DNA of 64,000 nt from an uncultured SAR86 cluster bacterium (GCA_902540995.1 CACBOY010000005.1:1-64000); one strand, 5' to 3'; shown: positions 1 to 12,719, counted from the first letter of the stretch. The notes: generated by a model from the letters alone, not told the origin. A program made the numbers and translations.

Positions 1-1
1 T

Positions 2-1033
2 CTTGGACATCAGGTTATCTTTTTAATTGGAGATTTCACTGGAATGATAGGTGACCCTTCGGGTGTCAGCGAAACCCGTCCAATATTAACGGTAGAGCAA
101 CTTAAAAAAAATTCTGAGACCTACCAAGAACAAATTTTCAAAATTTTAGATAAGAAAAAAACAAAAATTGAGTTTAATTCCACATGGTTCAAAAAAATGA
201 CTAGTGCTGAGCTCATTAATTTAAGCTCAAAGATGACAGTTGCTCGAATGCTTGAAAGAGATGATTTTAGTAAAAGATATAAAGGGAACAAACCCATCTC
301 AATTCATGAATTTATATATCCTCTGGTTCAAGGATATGATTCTTTTGAACTCAAATCAGATGTAGAGCTCGGTGGAACCGACCAAAAGTTTAATCTTTTA
401 GTGGGCAGAGATATTCAAAAATCTTTCGGCATGGAAGAGCAGATCATTATGACTCTGCCAATTCTAGAAGGGACGGATGGTGTCAAGAAAATGTCAAAAT
501 CTTTAAATAATTATATCGGCTTGAAAGAAAGTCCAAACGATATGTTTGGCAAAATCATGTCAATATCAGACGACTTAATGTGGCGATACTTCGATTTATT
601 AAGTTTCAAGTCATCTGTTGAGATCAAAGAACTAAAGAAAAAAACTGAACAAGGTCTAAATCCTATGGAAGCAAAAAAAATGCTTTCAGCAGAAATTGTG
701 ACAAGATTTCATGGCGAAGAAAAAGCACTTCTTGCTGAAAAAGAATTCACAAATAGATTTTCTAAAGGAAATGATCCAGCAGAAATTAAATTGATTAAGC
801 TTTCTATGAAAGCATCTTCAATATCCATTTTAGACCTATTGTCTAGTGAGGAACTGGGAGAGCATAAACTTTGTAAAAGTAAATCAGAAGCAAGGAGAAT
901 GATCGCTCAAGGCGCAGTAAAAATAGATGGAAAAAAGATTTCGGACGAAGCTATTTCCGTTCAAAATCCGTCTGAAAACACCTATCAAGTAGGTAAGCTG
1001 AAGCACTTAAAAATAAAGCTAAAAAAAGGCTAA
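2..1033 (+). CDS. tyrS: Tyrosyl-tRNA synthetase (5' end outside window)
   Basis: Charges tRNA-Tyr with tyrosine in the cytoplasm. The reading frame is already open at base 2 and reads [15 protein letters not shown], the conserved stretch before the family GDPSG motif, so the ATG at 44 is internal and the gene begins upstream of the window. The class I signature KMSKS lies at 488-502 (KKMSKSLNN) and the last roughly 60 residues form an S4-type RNA-binding domain. The stop is TAA at 1031-1033. It runs in the same direction as the rRNA operon, whose promoter starts within about 35 bp of the stop. The family assignment is certain; only the N-terminus is missing. Confidence 0.97.
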   Translation, partial: LGHQVIFLIGDFTGMIGDPSGVSETRPILTVEQLKKNSETYQEQIFKILDKKKTKIEFNSTWFKKMTSAELINLSSKMTVARMLERDDFSKRYKGNKPISIHEFIYPLVQGYDSFELKSDVELGGTDQKFNLLVGRDIQKSFGMEEQIIMTLPILEGTDGVKKMSKSLNNYIGLKESPNDMFGKIMSISDDLMWRYFDLLSFKSSVEIKELKKKTEQGLNPMEAKKMLSAEIVTRFHGEEKALLAEKEFTNRFSKGNDPAEIKLIKLSMKASSISILDLLSSEELGEHKLCKSKSEARRMIAQGAVKIDGKKISDEAISVQNPSENTYQVGKLKHLKIKLKKG

Positions 1034-1069
1034 ATCTTCGCTTTCTTATTACTCAAAGCCATGTATAAT
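1007..1069 (+). promoter_or_regulatory. rRNA operon promoter (P1-like) with A-rich upstream element
   Basis: A perfect -10 hexamer TATAAT lies at 1064-1069 and is followed by a GC-rich discriminator (CGCTCGCTCG), the type associated with stringently controlled rRNA promoters. The -35 region (about 1041-1046) is poor. The A-tracts at 1009-1027, inside the end of tyrS, could act as an UP element. Position before the boxB/boxA leader supports the call; the start site is inferred. Confidence 0.6.
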
Positions 1070-1080
1070 CGCTCGCTCGT

Positions 1081-1114
1081 GCCTAAGAAAAATAGGCTCG
1101 GGTGTTCTTTAAAA
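1081..1114 (+). promoter_or_regulatory. rRNA leader antitermination site (boxB-boxA)
   Basis: A small hairpin GCCTA-AGAAAAA-TAGGC (1081-1097) is followed by TGTTCTTTAAAA (1103-1114), close to the boxA consensus TGCTCTTTAACA. The order boxB then boxA matches the E. coli rrn leader, where NusB/NusE bind boxA. The same TGTTCTTTAAAA recurs in the 16S-23S spacer at 2850-2861. A nusB gene is present in this window (42251-42649). Confidence 0.75.
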
Positions 1115-1120
1115 CAATTA

Positions 1121-1145
1121 ACAAGTAATTCGTGCGGGCACTTAC
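1121..1145 (+). other. Left arm of 16S pre-rRNA processing stem (right arm 2795-2819)
   Basis: Bases 1121-1145 pair with 2795-2819 over 25 positions: 21 Watson-Crick pairs, 3 G-U pairs and one U-U mismatch. The helix brackets the mature 16S and is the expected substrate for RNase III. The pairing is read directly from the sequence; processing is inferred from other bacteria. Confidence 0.85.
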
Positions 1146-1240
1146 CATTTTAATAAAGGTTAGTGTCAATTTTTAGATTATCAAAATTTGATAGTCACCC
1201 ATTTTTTATTATTTTTTTGAAAAAAATAATCGTTTAATTT

Positions 1241-2772
<1,532 letters not shown>

Positions 2773-2849
2773 AACAAATTACACGACTTTTATTGTGAGT
2801 GTCCGTTCGAATTACTTGTCTTACTATTTTCATAGGAAAATAAGTGATG

Positions 2850-2861
2850 TGTTCTTTAAAA
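2850..2861 (+). promoter_or_regulatory. boxA of the 16S-23S spacer
   Basis: TGTTCTTTAAAA is identical to the leader boxA at 1103-1114 and again lies just downstream of a short stem-loop (2825-2842). Expected role: reloading the Nus antitermination complex before 23S. Confidence 0.75.
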
Positions 2862-2875
2862 GTATTGTTGATCCA

Positions 2876-2959
2876 GTAACTAAATTTATTTAGTTACGAC
2901 ACTAATAATTAATGTTATCAATTATTAGTGCACCAAGTTTTAAGATAATTATCTTAAAA
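2876..2959 (+). repeat. Three consecutive perfect inverted repeats in the spacer
   Basis: Hairpin 1 is GTAACTAAAT-tt-ATTTAGTTAC (2876-2897). Hairpin 2 has 11-bp arms CACTAATAATT/AATTATTAGTG (2900-2930). Hairpin 3 is a 22-bp perfect palindrome around AAGATAATTATCTT (2938-2959). They fill the place where tRNA genes usually sit. None is followed by a T-run, so they are not terminators. Confidence 0.8.
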
Positions 2960-3000
2960 TGCTAATGGCAAATTTTGGCGCTTATTATTCGAAAGACTTA

Positions 3001-3021
3001 ACTTTATTAATTTAAAGTATT
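3001..3021 (+). other. Left arm of 23S pre-rRNA processing stem (right arm 5927-5947)
   Basis: Bases 3001-3021 are complementary to 5927-5947 at 20 of 21 positions. The arms abut the predicted mature 23S ends, extending helix 1 of 23S. Expected to be cut by RNase III. Confidence 0.85.
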
Positions 3022-3022
3022 T

Positions 3023-5926
<2,904 letters not shown>

Positions 5927-5997
5927 AATACTTTATATTAATAAAGTTTAATAACGCTAAAATTAAACAAAGGATCTACAATACGAAACTAGAATTT

Positions 5998-6114
5998 TGC
6001 CCGATGACATTAGCAAGTGTGTCCCACCTGATTCCATCCCGAACTCAGAAGTGAAACCACTTAGCGCCGATGGTAGTGTGGTGCGTCCATGCGAGAGTAG
6101 GACATCGTCGGGCT
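5998..6114 (+). rRNA. rrf: 5S ribosomal RNA
   Basis: TGCCCGATGAC...GTCGGGC forms the terminal helix, and the internal CCGAACTCAGAAGTGAAAC and CGCCGATGGTAGTGTGG segments are typical 5S. It follows 23S by about 71 bp. Only five bases separate it from the stop codon of the convergent pantothenate kinase gene, leaving no room for an ordinary terminator. Confidence 0.96.
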
Positions 6115-6119
6115 TCTAG

Positions 6120-6923
6120 TTAACCTTCTAAAGTACCCAATGCTGTAGCGAATTCTCTATTTTCAGGAAAGACCACCTCTAATCCTGAAAACTCGATCCA
6201 TTTTGAAAGAATTTCTTTGTATAAAGAATAATTAGTAGATCTTCCTACAACAACTATTTTATTTAATTTAGCTGCCAGAGCTGTAGTGGCAGCTAGCCTT
6301 GCAATATTTGTTGCAACAAGATAAATGATAGATCTACAAATATCTTCTTTTTCTAGTTTATCCATCATGTCTAAATTTCCAAGATGAACAGCAATACTAT
6401 CTTCAGGTAAATTTCCTATAGGTCCAGATATCACATCCTTTAAAGTATAGTCTCCAATTTGGCTCCCTTTTTTAGAAAGATCATCAATTTCATCTGGATC
6501 ATCAATTTGAGTTGCTATCTTGCATAATCCTCTAATTGTGCCACCGCCTAGACCAGTTCCTCCAAGATGAGTAGCAGTTTCATTTTCATAAGCGACACAT
6601 GCAGTTCCTGATCCACAGCTCAAGACCAAAAAATTTGAATCTAGTTTAGATATTTTCTTTGCTCCGAATCCAATGCAATCTATTTCATTTTTCTTTACTA
6701 TCTTTTGACCATCAAAATTATCAGGAAGATCTAAATGTTTTCCTCCCGTAACTGAGATACTTTTGATTTTTGAATCTTCTTGGATGTTTTTTATGATGTT
6801 ATTTAAAGATAAATGGATGTTTTTTTCACTTCTTAGAGATTTATAAGAAAAATTATTGTTGGAACAAATAACAACATCAGAATTAGTTATTCCAAAATCA
6901 ATTCCTACATCGACATTATTCAT
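6120..6923 (-). CDS. coaW: Type II pantothenate kinase (CoaW-like, Fumble family)
   Basis: Predicted to phosphorylate pantothenate, the first committed step to coenzyme A. The 267-residue protein follows the type II (S. aureus/eukaryotic) pattern: N-terminal phosphate loop in VGIDFGITNSD (6-16), a candidate catalytic Glu80 in NEIDCIGFGAK, SCGSGTACVAY (102-112), the glycine-rich GGTGLGGGTIRGL (121-133) and a late VVVGRSTNYSLYKEIL strand. This differs from CoaA (P-loop kinase) and from CoaX. panB and panC lie at 31.2-32.8 kb. It is last in the minus-strand run cobS-cobT-diiron gene, but has its own -10 element in an inverted repeat. No Shine-Dalgarno is visible. A related actin-fold sugar kinase is the alternative. 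Confidence 0.8.
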   Translation of the reverse strand: MNNVDVGIDFGITNSDVVICSNNNFSYKSLRSEKNIHLSLNNIIKNIQEDSKIKSISVTGGKHLDLPDNFDGQKIVKKNEIDCIGFGAKKISKLDSNFLVLSCGSGTACVAYENETATHLGGTGLGGGTIRGLCKIATQIDDPDEIDDLSKKGSQIGDYTLKDVISGPIGNLPEDSIAVHLGNLDMMDKLEKEDICRSIIYLVATNIARLAATTALAAKLNKIVVVGRSTNYSLYKEILSKWIEFSGLEVVFPENREFATALGTLEG

Positions 6924-6954
6924 TTTGAATGAACTATTTTTTAAATGATATAGA

Positions 6955-6996
6955 TTTCATCACTTTGAAAAAGCACAATTATACAAAGTGATGAAA
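6955..6996 (-). promoter_or_regulatory. 13-bp perfect inverted repeat enclosing a -10 element before the pantothenate kinase
   Basis: Arms TTTCATCACTTTG (6955-6967) and CAAAGTGATGAAA (6984-6996) are perfect complements separated by 16 bases. On the minus strand the spacer starts with TATAAT (6983-6978). It lies 18 bases beyond the diiron gene stop. It may be an operator for a dimeric regulator, a hairpin that ends or stabilises the diiron mRNA, or both. No T-run follows the second arm. Confidence 0.6.
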
Positions 6997-7014
6997 AAAT
7001 TAATTCTTTAGAGA

Positions 7015-8163
7015 TTAATGATTGTGAAACATTTCCTTAATCACTTCAGCTTGCTCTTCTGCTTGAGTTTCTATCTCATCAGATGATTCTAAAGGTTTAG
7101 AAATTTCGGCCCAATCAATTTCAAAGTCACTCGGGGCAACTTCATATTCTAATAAGCCCAACTCATCATAAAGAGGGCGAACAGATTCTGTTAAAAGGCC
7201 TATCTTCTTTAAATTTGGCATAACTCTATTAAACAATAGACCTCTAAAGTCATCGTTAACACCGGATTTTAGAATTGCTTCTCTTGCTTCTTGTTCTGAG
7301 TAACCGAAGAATTTCTTACCTAATTCGTAATTTTGAATTCTGTCTCTCATGATTACGCATGCTTCATAGGCAAATCTAGCTCGGTCTTCAATCTCATCTT
7401 CAGATAAAGTCTTGTTGAAATCTTCTAAGTAATTTATACCAAAGGTTACGTGTCTTGCCTCATCACGAATTACATAATGAGTTAAATCTCTAAGCAACGG
7501 ACAACTTGTGCTCATCTTGGTTGATTGAAAAGCTGCAAGAGCTAAACCTTCAATGATTATTTGCATTGCAATAAATTTAAGATCCCATCTCGGGTCTGTT
7601 AGACCTTTATCCAATAGGGCTTTAAGGCTTGGTGAAATCGGGTAAGACATGCCCATTACATCTTGTAAATACCTATTGAATACTTCTACATGCCTGGCTT
7701 CATCAAAACATTGAGAGGCGGCATATAATTTTGCTTGATATGTAGGTGCACAAGATACAAGTTGAGAAGCAACCAAAAGAGCCCCTTGCTCTCCATGTAA
7801 GAATTGACTTAAGCCCCAAGCAGAAGCGTGCCAGCTGACTTCCCTTTTTTCATCTTCTGACATGTCGTTATATTCAGGATAAACATTCCCCAAATCATCA
7901 AACTCAGGTTTTACAGGAAGATCACCACGTTTTATATGATTAGACCAATCAAGATCTATTGATCCATTCCAATTAAGCTCTTTTCCTAATTCGTATAACC
8001 TTTTGATTCTGTTATCGGCAACAGTGTAATCCCAGTTATAAGATCCAGTTAGAGGGGTGTTGAAGATTTCTCTAACATCCTCAACATGCTCTGAAGTCAT
8101 GCGATCTTCTATATCATCAAACTCCTTAAATTCAGGAGGTCCGTCTACATTTGTAATTTTCAT
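7015..8163 (-). CDS. Ferritin-like diiron-carboxylate protein (putative oxygenase or desaturase)
   Basis: 382 residues with the full six-ligand set of a ribonucleotide-reductase-R2/AurF-like diiron four-helix bundle: Glu125 (HGEQGAL), Glu155 and His158 (DEARHVEVF), Glu205 (IIEGLAL), Glu235 and His238 (RDEARHVTFG). The symmetrical E...ExxH twice is seen directly; the substrate is not evident. No signal peptide, so cytoplasmic. It follows cobT by 36 bp, and that gap carries a strong promoter whose start site would fall on the ATG. Family relatives include fatty-acid desaturases, aryl N-oxygenases and R2-like oxidases. The neighbouring AAA+/VWA pair suggests a dedicated activation system. Confidence 0.8.
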   Translation of the reverse strand: MKITNVDGPPEFKEFDDIEDRMTSEHVEDVREIFNTPLTGSYNWDYTVADNRIKRLYELGKELNWNGSIDLDWSNHIKRGDLPVKPEFDDLGNVYPEYNDMSEDEKREVSWHASAWGLSQFLHGEQGALLVASQLVSCAPTYQAKLYAASQCFDEARHVEVFNRYLQDVMGMSYPISPSLKALLDKGLTDPRWDLKFIAMQIIIEGLALAAFQSTKMSTSCPLLRDLTHYVIRDEARHVTFGINYLEDFNKTLSEDEIEDRARFAYEACVIMRDRIQNYELGKKFFGYSEQEAREAILKSGVNDDFRGLLFNRVMPNLKKIGLLTESVRPLYDELGLLEYEVAPSDFEIDWAEISKPLESSDEIETQAEEQAEVIKEMFHNH

Positions 8164-8169
8164 AAGTAA

Positions 8170-8197
8170 ATTATAAGCCTCTTTTCTAGAATGCCAA
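8170..8197 (-). promoter_or_regulatory. Promoter for leaderless diiron gene
   Basis: On the minus strand TTGGCA (8197-8192), a 16-bp spacer and TATAAT (8175-8170) match the sigma-70 consensus in 11 of 12 positions. Only six bases lie between the -10 box and the ATG at 8163, so the expected start site coincides with the start codon. There is no Shine-Dalgarno. Confidence 0.75.
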
Positions 8198-8199
8198 AC

Positions 8200-9951
8200 T
8201 TATTTCTCTTGAAATAAGTCTGTTAATTGTTCCAACATTACATTTCCAAGTTCTTCAGCTCTATGGATTGTCACTGCTTTTTTATAATACTTTGTAACAT
8301 CATGTCCTATCCCTATCGCTATTAGTTCTAATTCGGTTCGAATTTCAATTTCAGAAATAACTTGTTTGAGATGATTATCCAAATAACTGGTTGAATTTGT
8401 GGATAAAGTGCTGTCGTCCACGGGTGCTCCATCCGAAATAACCATGAGTATTTTTCTTTGTTCTGGCCTTTTCATCAATCTCGAAGATGCCCATAAAAGA
8501 GCTTCACCATCAACATTTTCCTTAAGAAGACCTTCTCGAAGCATCAAACCTAGATTTTTTTTAGCTCTTCTCCATGCCAAGTCGGCAGGTTTGAATATAA
8601 TATGTCTCAAGTCATTAAGCCTGCCAGGAGAACTTGGTTTCCCGCATTCAACCCAAAGTTTTCTTGAGTCTCCGCCTTTCCAATGCTTAGTTGTAAAACC
8701 AAGTATTTCAGTTTTGATATTACATTTATCCAAAGTTGACCCAATAATATCAGCAGATATCGCAGCAGTGGTCATTGATCTTCCTCTCATTGACCCAGAA
8801 CTATCAACCAACATTGTTAATACAGTATCTTTAAAGGATGTCTCTTTTTCTGTTTTAAAACTAAGGGGTGTTAGTGGATCCGTAATGATTTTGTGCAGTT
8901 TAGAAGAATCCAAAATACCTTCTTCCTTATCAAATTCCCAAGAACGTCTTTGTTGAGCCAGAAGCAATCTTTGCAGTCTATTTGCCAATTTTGCTACTAC
9001 AGATTTTGAGGGGTCAATTAATTGATCCAATCTATCTCTCAACCTTTTTAATTCTTCTGAAGAGCATAAGTTATCCGCATCAACCACTTCATCAAAATCT
9101 CTACAAAATACCTTGTATTCTTGATTTTGATTGAGTGCAATTAATTCTTCTAGTTTAGATCTGTTTTCAACCCAGTCTTCTGTATTGTCAACATCTCCTT
9201 CTTCAATCTCAAAATCTTCAATTTCAGTCTCACTCTCGTCATCTACTTCTGAGGCATCGTTATCAGGCTGATCTTCTTGTTCTTGGTCAGAAGTACCATC
9301 CTCTTCATTGTCTTCATTTTCTTCTTCGGTATCAGATTTAGGCTCTTCTTGTTCAGGCTCTTCAAATTCAAAACCTAATTTTTTAAATAAGGAAATTAAA
9401 TACTCATTAAATTTTTCTTTATCTTCTAGATATTTTTCTGCAAGCTTAAAATCCGACTCTACTTCAGAAAGAGCTTTTTCCCAAGGTTTTAAGAAAACCT
9501 CCTCCAGCTTATTATTCTTTTGTTTTAAAAGTTTATTTTTTAAACTTATCTCAACAGCTATTTTTAAGGCATCTTGCTTGTTTTCAATCGTTTGTTGAGA
9601 GAGATTTTTTAAAAACAAATTTCTAAGGTTTTGTTTTACACCCAAAAATTCTTTTGATCCTAAAATTTCTGATCTTACGGCTTCGAAATCTTTAAGGAGA
9701 AAATCCAGCTCAGAAATTCCAGTTCTTTTTAATGGCTTCTCGAGTAATTTATATTTTTGTAACAGAGCTTGTCTGTCTGCATCGCCTCTTGAAAGTTGAA
9801 TGATCTCAATGTTTTCTTGAAGATTGTGTCCAGGTTCTGCAACTTGTTGGAGATAATTTACTTCTAGATTAAGATCTTTATCTTTAGATATTGCTCTACT
9901 GGAAGCATTAATTACATCTTTGACGTTTTGTTCAGTAGATTTTTGGCTCAA
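8200..9951 (-). CDS. cobT: CobT-like VWA-domain protein (cobaltochelatase subunit homologue)
   Basis: 583 residues. The C-terminal third is a von Willebrand A domain with the metal-ion site DSSGS (383-387) and the CobT hallmark [12 protein letters not shown] near 506-517. The middle holds a strongly acidic stretch (about 195-265, Glu/Asp-rich) typical of CobT. CobT and CobS normally form the AAA+/VWA motor of aerobic cobaltochelatase with CobN, but no CobN or other cobalamin gene is in this window. The start is TTG at 9951, overlapping the TGA of cobS in TTGA, so the two are translationally coupled. The client may be another metalloenzyme; the diiron protein is next door. Confidence 0.85.
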   Translation of the reverse strand: MSQKSTEQNVKDVINASSRAISKDKDLNLEVNYLQQVAEPGHNLQENIEIIQLSRGDADRQALLQKYKLLEKPLKRTGISELDFLLKDFEAVRSEILGSKEFLGVKQNLRNLFLKNLSQQTIENKQDALKIAVEISLKNKLLKQKNNKLEEVFLKPWEKALSEVESDFKLAEKYLEDKEKFNEYLISLFKKLGFEFEEPEQEEPKSDTEEENEDNEEDGTSDQEQEDQPDNDASEVDDESETEIEDFEIEEGDVDNTEDWVENRSKLEELIALNQNQEYKVFCRDFDEVVDADNLCSSEELKRLRDRLDQLIDPSKSVVAKLANRLQRLLLAQQRRSWEFDKEEGILDSSKLHKIITDPLTPLSFKTEKETSFKDTVLTMLVDSSGSMRGRSMTTAAISADIIGSTLDKCNIKTEILGFTTKHWKGGDSRKLWVECGKPSSPGRLNDLRHIIFKPADLAWRRAKKNLGLMLREGLLKENVDGEALLWASSRLMKRPEQRKILMVISDGAPVDDSTLSTNSTSYLDNHLKQVISEIEIRTELELIAIGIGHDVTKYYKKAVTIHRAEELGNVMLEQLTDLFQEK

Positions 9952-10934
9952 GCTTGTTCAACTAAATTTAAAATAGAATCGCTGGTTTCTGAATCAAAGC
10001 ATCTTTGAAAGTACTCTGCAATTATTGATTTTTCAGTTTCATCACATTTATTCAAGAAACTTAGTTCAAATGAATTTCCAATATCATTAAAGATAGAATA
10101 GTTCTCTGCCCAACTTATCACAGTTCTTGGAGACATCAGATTAGAAATGTCTCCATTTTTAAAACCTTCTCTAGTTAAATTGGCAAGTGAAATCATTGCT
10201 TTTACGGTAGATTGACCTTTTTTATTGTTTAGATCTTTAACTTTTGAGAGGATAACTTTAAGTTCCAAATCCTCAGAAAGATAATTTAGCGGCGAAACAA
10301 TGTGCCATCTATCCATTTGACCTTGATTAATTTGTTGAGTCCCATGATAAAGACCTGTGCTATCTCCCAAGCCTACAGTGTTTGCTGTAGCAAAAAGTCT
10401 AAAATAAGGATGAGGAGTAAGAACCCTATTTTGATCTAAAAGAGTAAGTTTACCTTCAACCTCTAAAACTCTTTGTATGACAAACATTACATCTGGTCTA
10501 CCGGCATCGTATTCATCAAATACCAAAGCAACAGGATTTTGGATAGCCCAAGGCAAGATGCCTTCTTGAAACTTTGTTATCTGCTTACTATCTTCAATAG
10601 CAATCACATCTTTACCCAATAAATCTATTCTGCTGATGTGACTATCTAAATTGATTCGAATACAAGGCCAATTCAATCTTGCTGCTACTTGCTCAATGTG
10701 TGTTGATTTTCCTGAGCCATGAAGTCCTTGGACCATAACTCTTCGATTATTTTGAAAACCAGCAAGAATAGAAAGAGTTGTAGCCTTGTCAAAACAGTAA
10801 TCAGCGTCCAGCTTTGGAACATATTCATTACTCTCTGAAAAGGAATCTACTTTTAAATCAGAATCTATTTCAAAGGTATCTTTGACCTTAACATTTGCAT
10901 CTGGCTCTTGAATTGAAAAATTATCGAATTTCAT
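9948..10934 (-). CDS. cobS: CobS-like AAA+ ATPase (MoxR-type)
   Basis: 328 residues. Walker [10 protein letters not shown] (70-78), Walker [10 protein letters not shown] (135-143), sensor-1 FATANT (181-186) and the CobS-typical [19 protein letters not shown] stretch (188-206). In cobaltochelatase CobS forms the ATPase ring working with CobT. First gene of the minus-strand run, overlapping cobT by 4 nt. No Shine-Dalgarno precedes the ATG. A GATAAT -10 candidate (minus strand 10969-10964) overlaps the palindrome AATGATCATT (10957-10966) in the divergent region shared with cysE. Confidence 0.88.
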   Translation of the reverse strand: MKFDNFSIQEPDANVKVKDTFEIDSDLKVDSFSESNEYVPKLDADYCFDKATTLSILAGFQNNRRVMVQGLHGSGKSTHIEQVAARLNWPCIRINLDSHISRIDLLGKDVIAIEDSKQITKFQEGILPWAIQNPVALVFDEYDAGRPDVMFVIQRVLEVEGKLTLLDQNRVLTPHPYFRLFATANTVGLGDSTGLYHGTQQINQGQMDRWHIVSPLNYLSEDLELKVILSKVKDLNNKKGQSTVKAMISLANLTREGFKNGDISNLMSPRTVISWAENYSIFNDIGNSFELSFLNKCDETEKSIIAEYFQRCFDSETSDSILNLVEQA

Positions 10935-11048
10935 ATATTCATTGGATTTAAGGGTGAATGATCATTATCCTTTTTTAAAAAAAAACAGCAAGAAAATATA
11001 TAATTTTGAGTTAACTTGCCTTAGACTTGCGACTTAAAAATTTATCTT

Positions 11049-11831
11049 ATGGTTATTGTAGAAGACATTTGGGCTGAGATACTCAAAGAAAGCAAAAATA
11101 AAATTTCCTTAGAACCAGATTCGAAAAGTCTCTTTCAGGAAAAGATTTTATCTTGCAATGGCTTAGATAATTCTTTATCAGCAAAACTTGCGGATGATTT
11201 AGCTACAAAAGAGTATTCGTCAGAAATTTTGAAAGAAAAGTTCAATGAGGTTTTTTCAAAACCTGATTTTCTAGAAAAAGCTGTCGTTGACTTAAAAGCA
11301 GTAAAGGAAAGAGATCCTGCATCAAGTGGTTTTGTATTTACATTGTTATTTTCAAAAGGATTTGCTGCATTACAGGCTCACAGAATTGCAAATTATTTTA
11401 TGAAAGCAAAACAAGAAGTTTTTGCATATTTCATCCAGAGCAGAAGTTCTGCTATCTATGAGGTAGATATTCATCCTAAAGCAGAAATAGGGCACGGGGT
11501 GATGTTGGATCATGCAACTGGAATTGTCATTGGAGAGACCTCGGTAATTGAAAACGATGTATCAATATTTCAAGGAGTAACTCTTGGAGGTACAGGAAAG
11601 GAAACTGGAGATAGACATCCAAAAGTTCGTGAAGGAGTTTTAATAAGTTCAGCAGCCCAAATTCTAGGCAATGTGGAAATTGGAAAGGGCGCCAAAGTAG
11701 CTGCCGGAAGTGTAGTACTTTCAGATGTAGAGCCAAACACTACAGTTGCTGGAGTCCCTGCAATAGTTGTTGGTAAACCATCTTCCGAAAAACCAGCAAC
11801 GGATGTAGATCACACCATAGAAGAGTCCTAA
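11049..11831 (+). CDS. cysE: Serine O-acetyltransferase
   Basis: Acetylates serine from acetyl-CoA, giving O-acetylserine for cysteine synthesis. 260 residues, close to E. coli CysE (273). The N-terminal helical domain (VKERDPASSG, KGFAALQAHRIANYF) is followed by the left-handed hexapeptide helix with VDIHPKAEIGHGVMLDHATG, VIENDVSIFQGVTLGGTG and DRHPKVREGV. The catalytic His/Asp region is intact. The C-terminal tail is shorter than in E. coli and lacks its final Ile. No clear Shine-Dalgarno. It leads a two-gene run with tesB (3-bp gap) and is divergent from cobS across 114 bp. Confidence 0.95.
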   Translation: MVIVEDIWAEILKESKNKISLEPDSKSLFQEKILSCNGLDNSLSAKLADDLATKEYSSEILKEKFNEVFSKPDFLEKAVVDLKAVKERDPASSGFVFTLLFSKGFAALQAHRIANYFMKAKQEVFAYFIQSRSSAIYEVDIHPKAEIGHGVMLDHATGIVIGETSVIENDVSIFQGVTLGGTGKETGDRHPKVREGVLISSAAQILGNVEIGKGAKVAAGSVVLSDVEPNTTVAGVPAIVVGKPSSEKPATDVDHTIEES

Positions 11832-11834
11832 ATC

Positions 11835-12719
11835 ATGTCAACACAAAAAAGTTTAGACGACTTAGTAGAAACCTTAAACCTAGAAAGGCTGGAGGAAAAT
11901 CTGTATCGAGGAGAATGCGAAAAAACTGCTTGGGGAAGAGTTTTTGGTGGGCAAGTTCTTGGTCAATCTCTAAGCGCTGCTTACAACACCATAGAAGAAA
12001 AAAGGTATGCCCATTCATTTCATGCATATTTTTTAAGACCAGGCAGAATTGATATGCCAATAGTCTATAACGTTGTAAGAATTAGAGATGGGGGAAGCTT
12101 CACCACAAGAACTGTAGATGCAATCCAAAATGGCGAAGTGATATTTAATATGATTGTTTCTTTTCAAATTGACGAAGGAGGCTTCGAACATCAATTTGAT
12201 ATGCCTGATGTGCCTGGACCAAATGATTTACAGAGCGAAAGAGAATTAAGGGAAGCAATGATTGACGAAATACCAAAAGAGTTTAGAGATGGTTTTCTTA
12301 GGGAAAAGGCCGTTGAACTTAGAACTGTTGAACAATACAGCCCAATGAATTCAGAAAAGAAACCGCCTTACAAACACACTTGGATGAAAGCTAATGGCAA
12401 GCTGCCGGATGATATATTAGTTCATCAGAATATTTTGGCCTATGCCTCGGACTTTGGATTATTGAGTACTGCTCAACTTCCTCATGGAATTAGTTGGGGA
12501 GGTATGAATAGAAGAGTTATGTCAGCAAGCATAGATCATGCAATGTGGTTTCATAGACCTTTCAGAGCAGATGAATGGCTCTTATATGTTACAGATAGTC
12601 CAAGTGCGAGTAATGCTAAGGGCTTTAATAGAGGAACCGTCTATACAGAAGATGGAAAACTGGTAGCCTCAGCCATTCAAGAAGGACTGATGAGGCAAAT
12701 AAAAAGTAAGAAGGACTAG
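11835..12719 (+). CDS. tesB: Acyl-CoA thioesterase II
   Basis: Hydrolyses acyl-CoA to free fatty acid and CoA in the cytoplasm. 294 residues, with the double hot-dog fold signatures of TesB: GRVFGGQVLGQSLSAA (36-51), HSFHAYFLRPG, SIDHAMWFHRPFRAD and a final GLMRQI. It starts three bases after the cysE stop. Its TAG is shared with the gltD stop on the other strand in the palindrome CTAG at 12716-12719. Confidence 0.94.
   Translation: MSTQKSLDDLVETLNLERLEENLYRGECEKTAWGRVFGGQVLGQSLSAAYNTIEEKRYAHSFHAYFLRPGRIDMPIVYNVVRIRDGGSFTTRTVDAIQNGEVIFNMIVSFQIDEGGFEHQFDMPDVPGPNDLQSERELREAMIDEIPKEFRDGFLREKAVELRTVEQYSPMNSEKKPPYKHTWMKANGKLPDDILVHQNILAYASDFGLLSTAQLPHGISWGGMNRRVMSASIDHAMWFHRPFRADEWLLYVTDSPSASNAKGFNRGTVYTEDGKLVASAIQEGLMRQIKSKKD

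Larger units (their letters stand above)
2773..3022 (+). other. 16S-23S internal transcribed spacer without tRNA genes
   Basis: About 250 bp. It contains the right arm of the 16S processing stem (2795-2819), a hairpin TATTTTC-ATAG-GAAAATA (2825-2842), boxA (2850-2861), three AT-rich hairpins (2876-2959) and the left arm of the 23S stem (3001-3021). I find no cloverleaf and no CCA-ended acceptor, so neither tRNA-Ile nor tRNA-Ala is present. Confidence 0.85.

Noticed and set aside
2773..3022. Possible tRNA-Ile or tRNA-Ala in the 16S-23S spacer
   Set aside because: No T-loop GTTCRA consensus paired with a D-arm, no acceptor stem and no anticodon arm; the palindromes there are simple hairpins.
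8399..8956. 185-codon plus-strand ORF inside cobT
   Set aside because: It is antisense to the conserved VWA domain of CobT and has no recognisable protein pattern.
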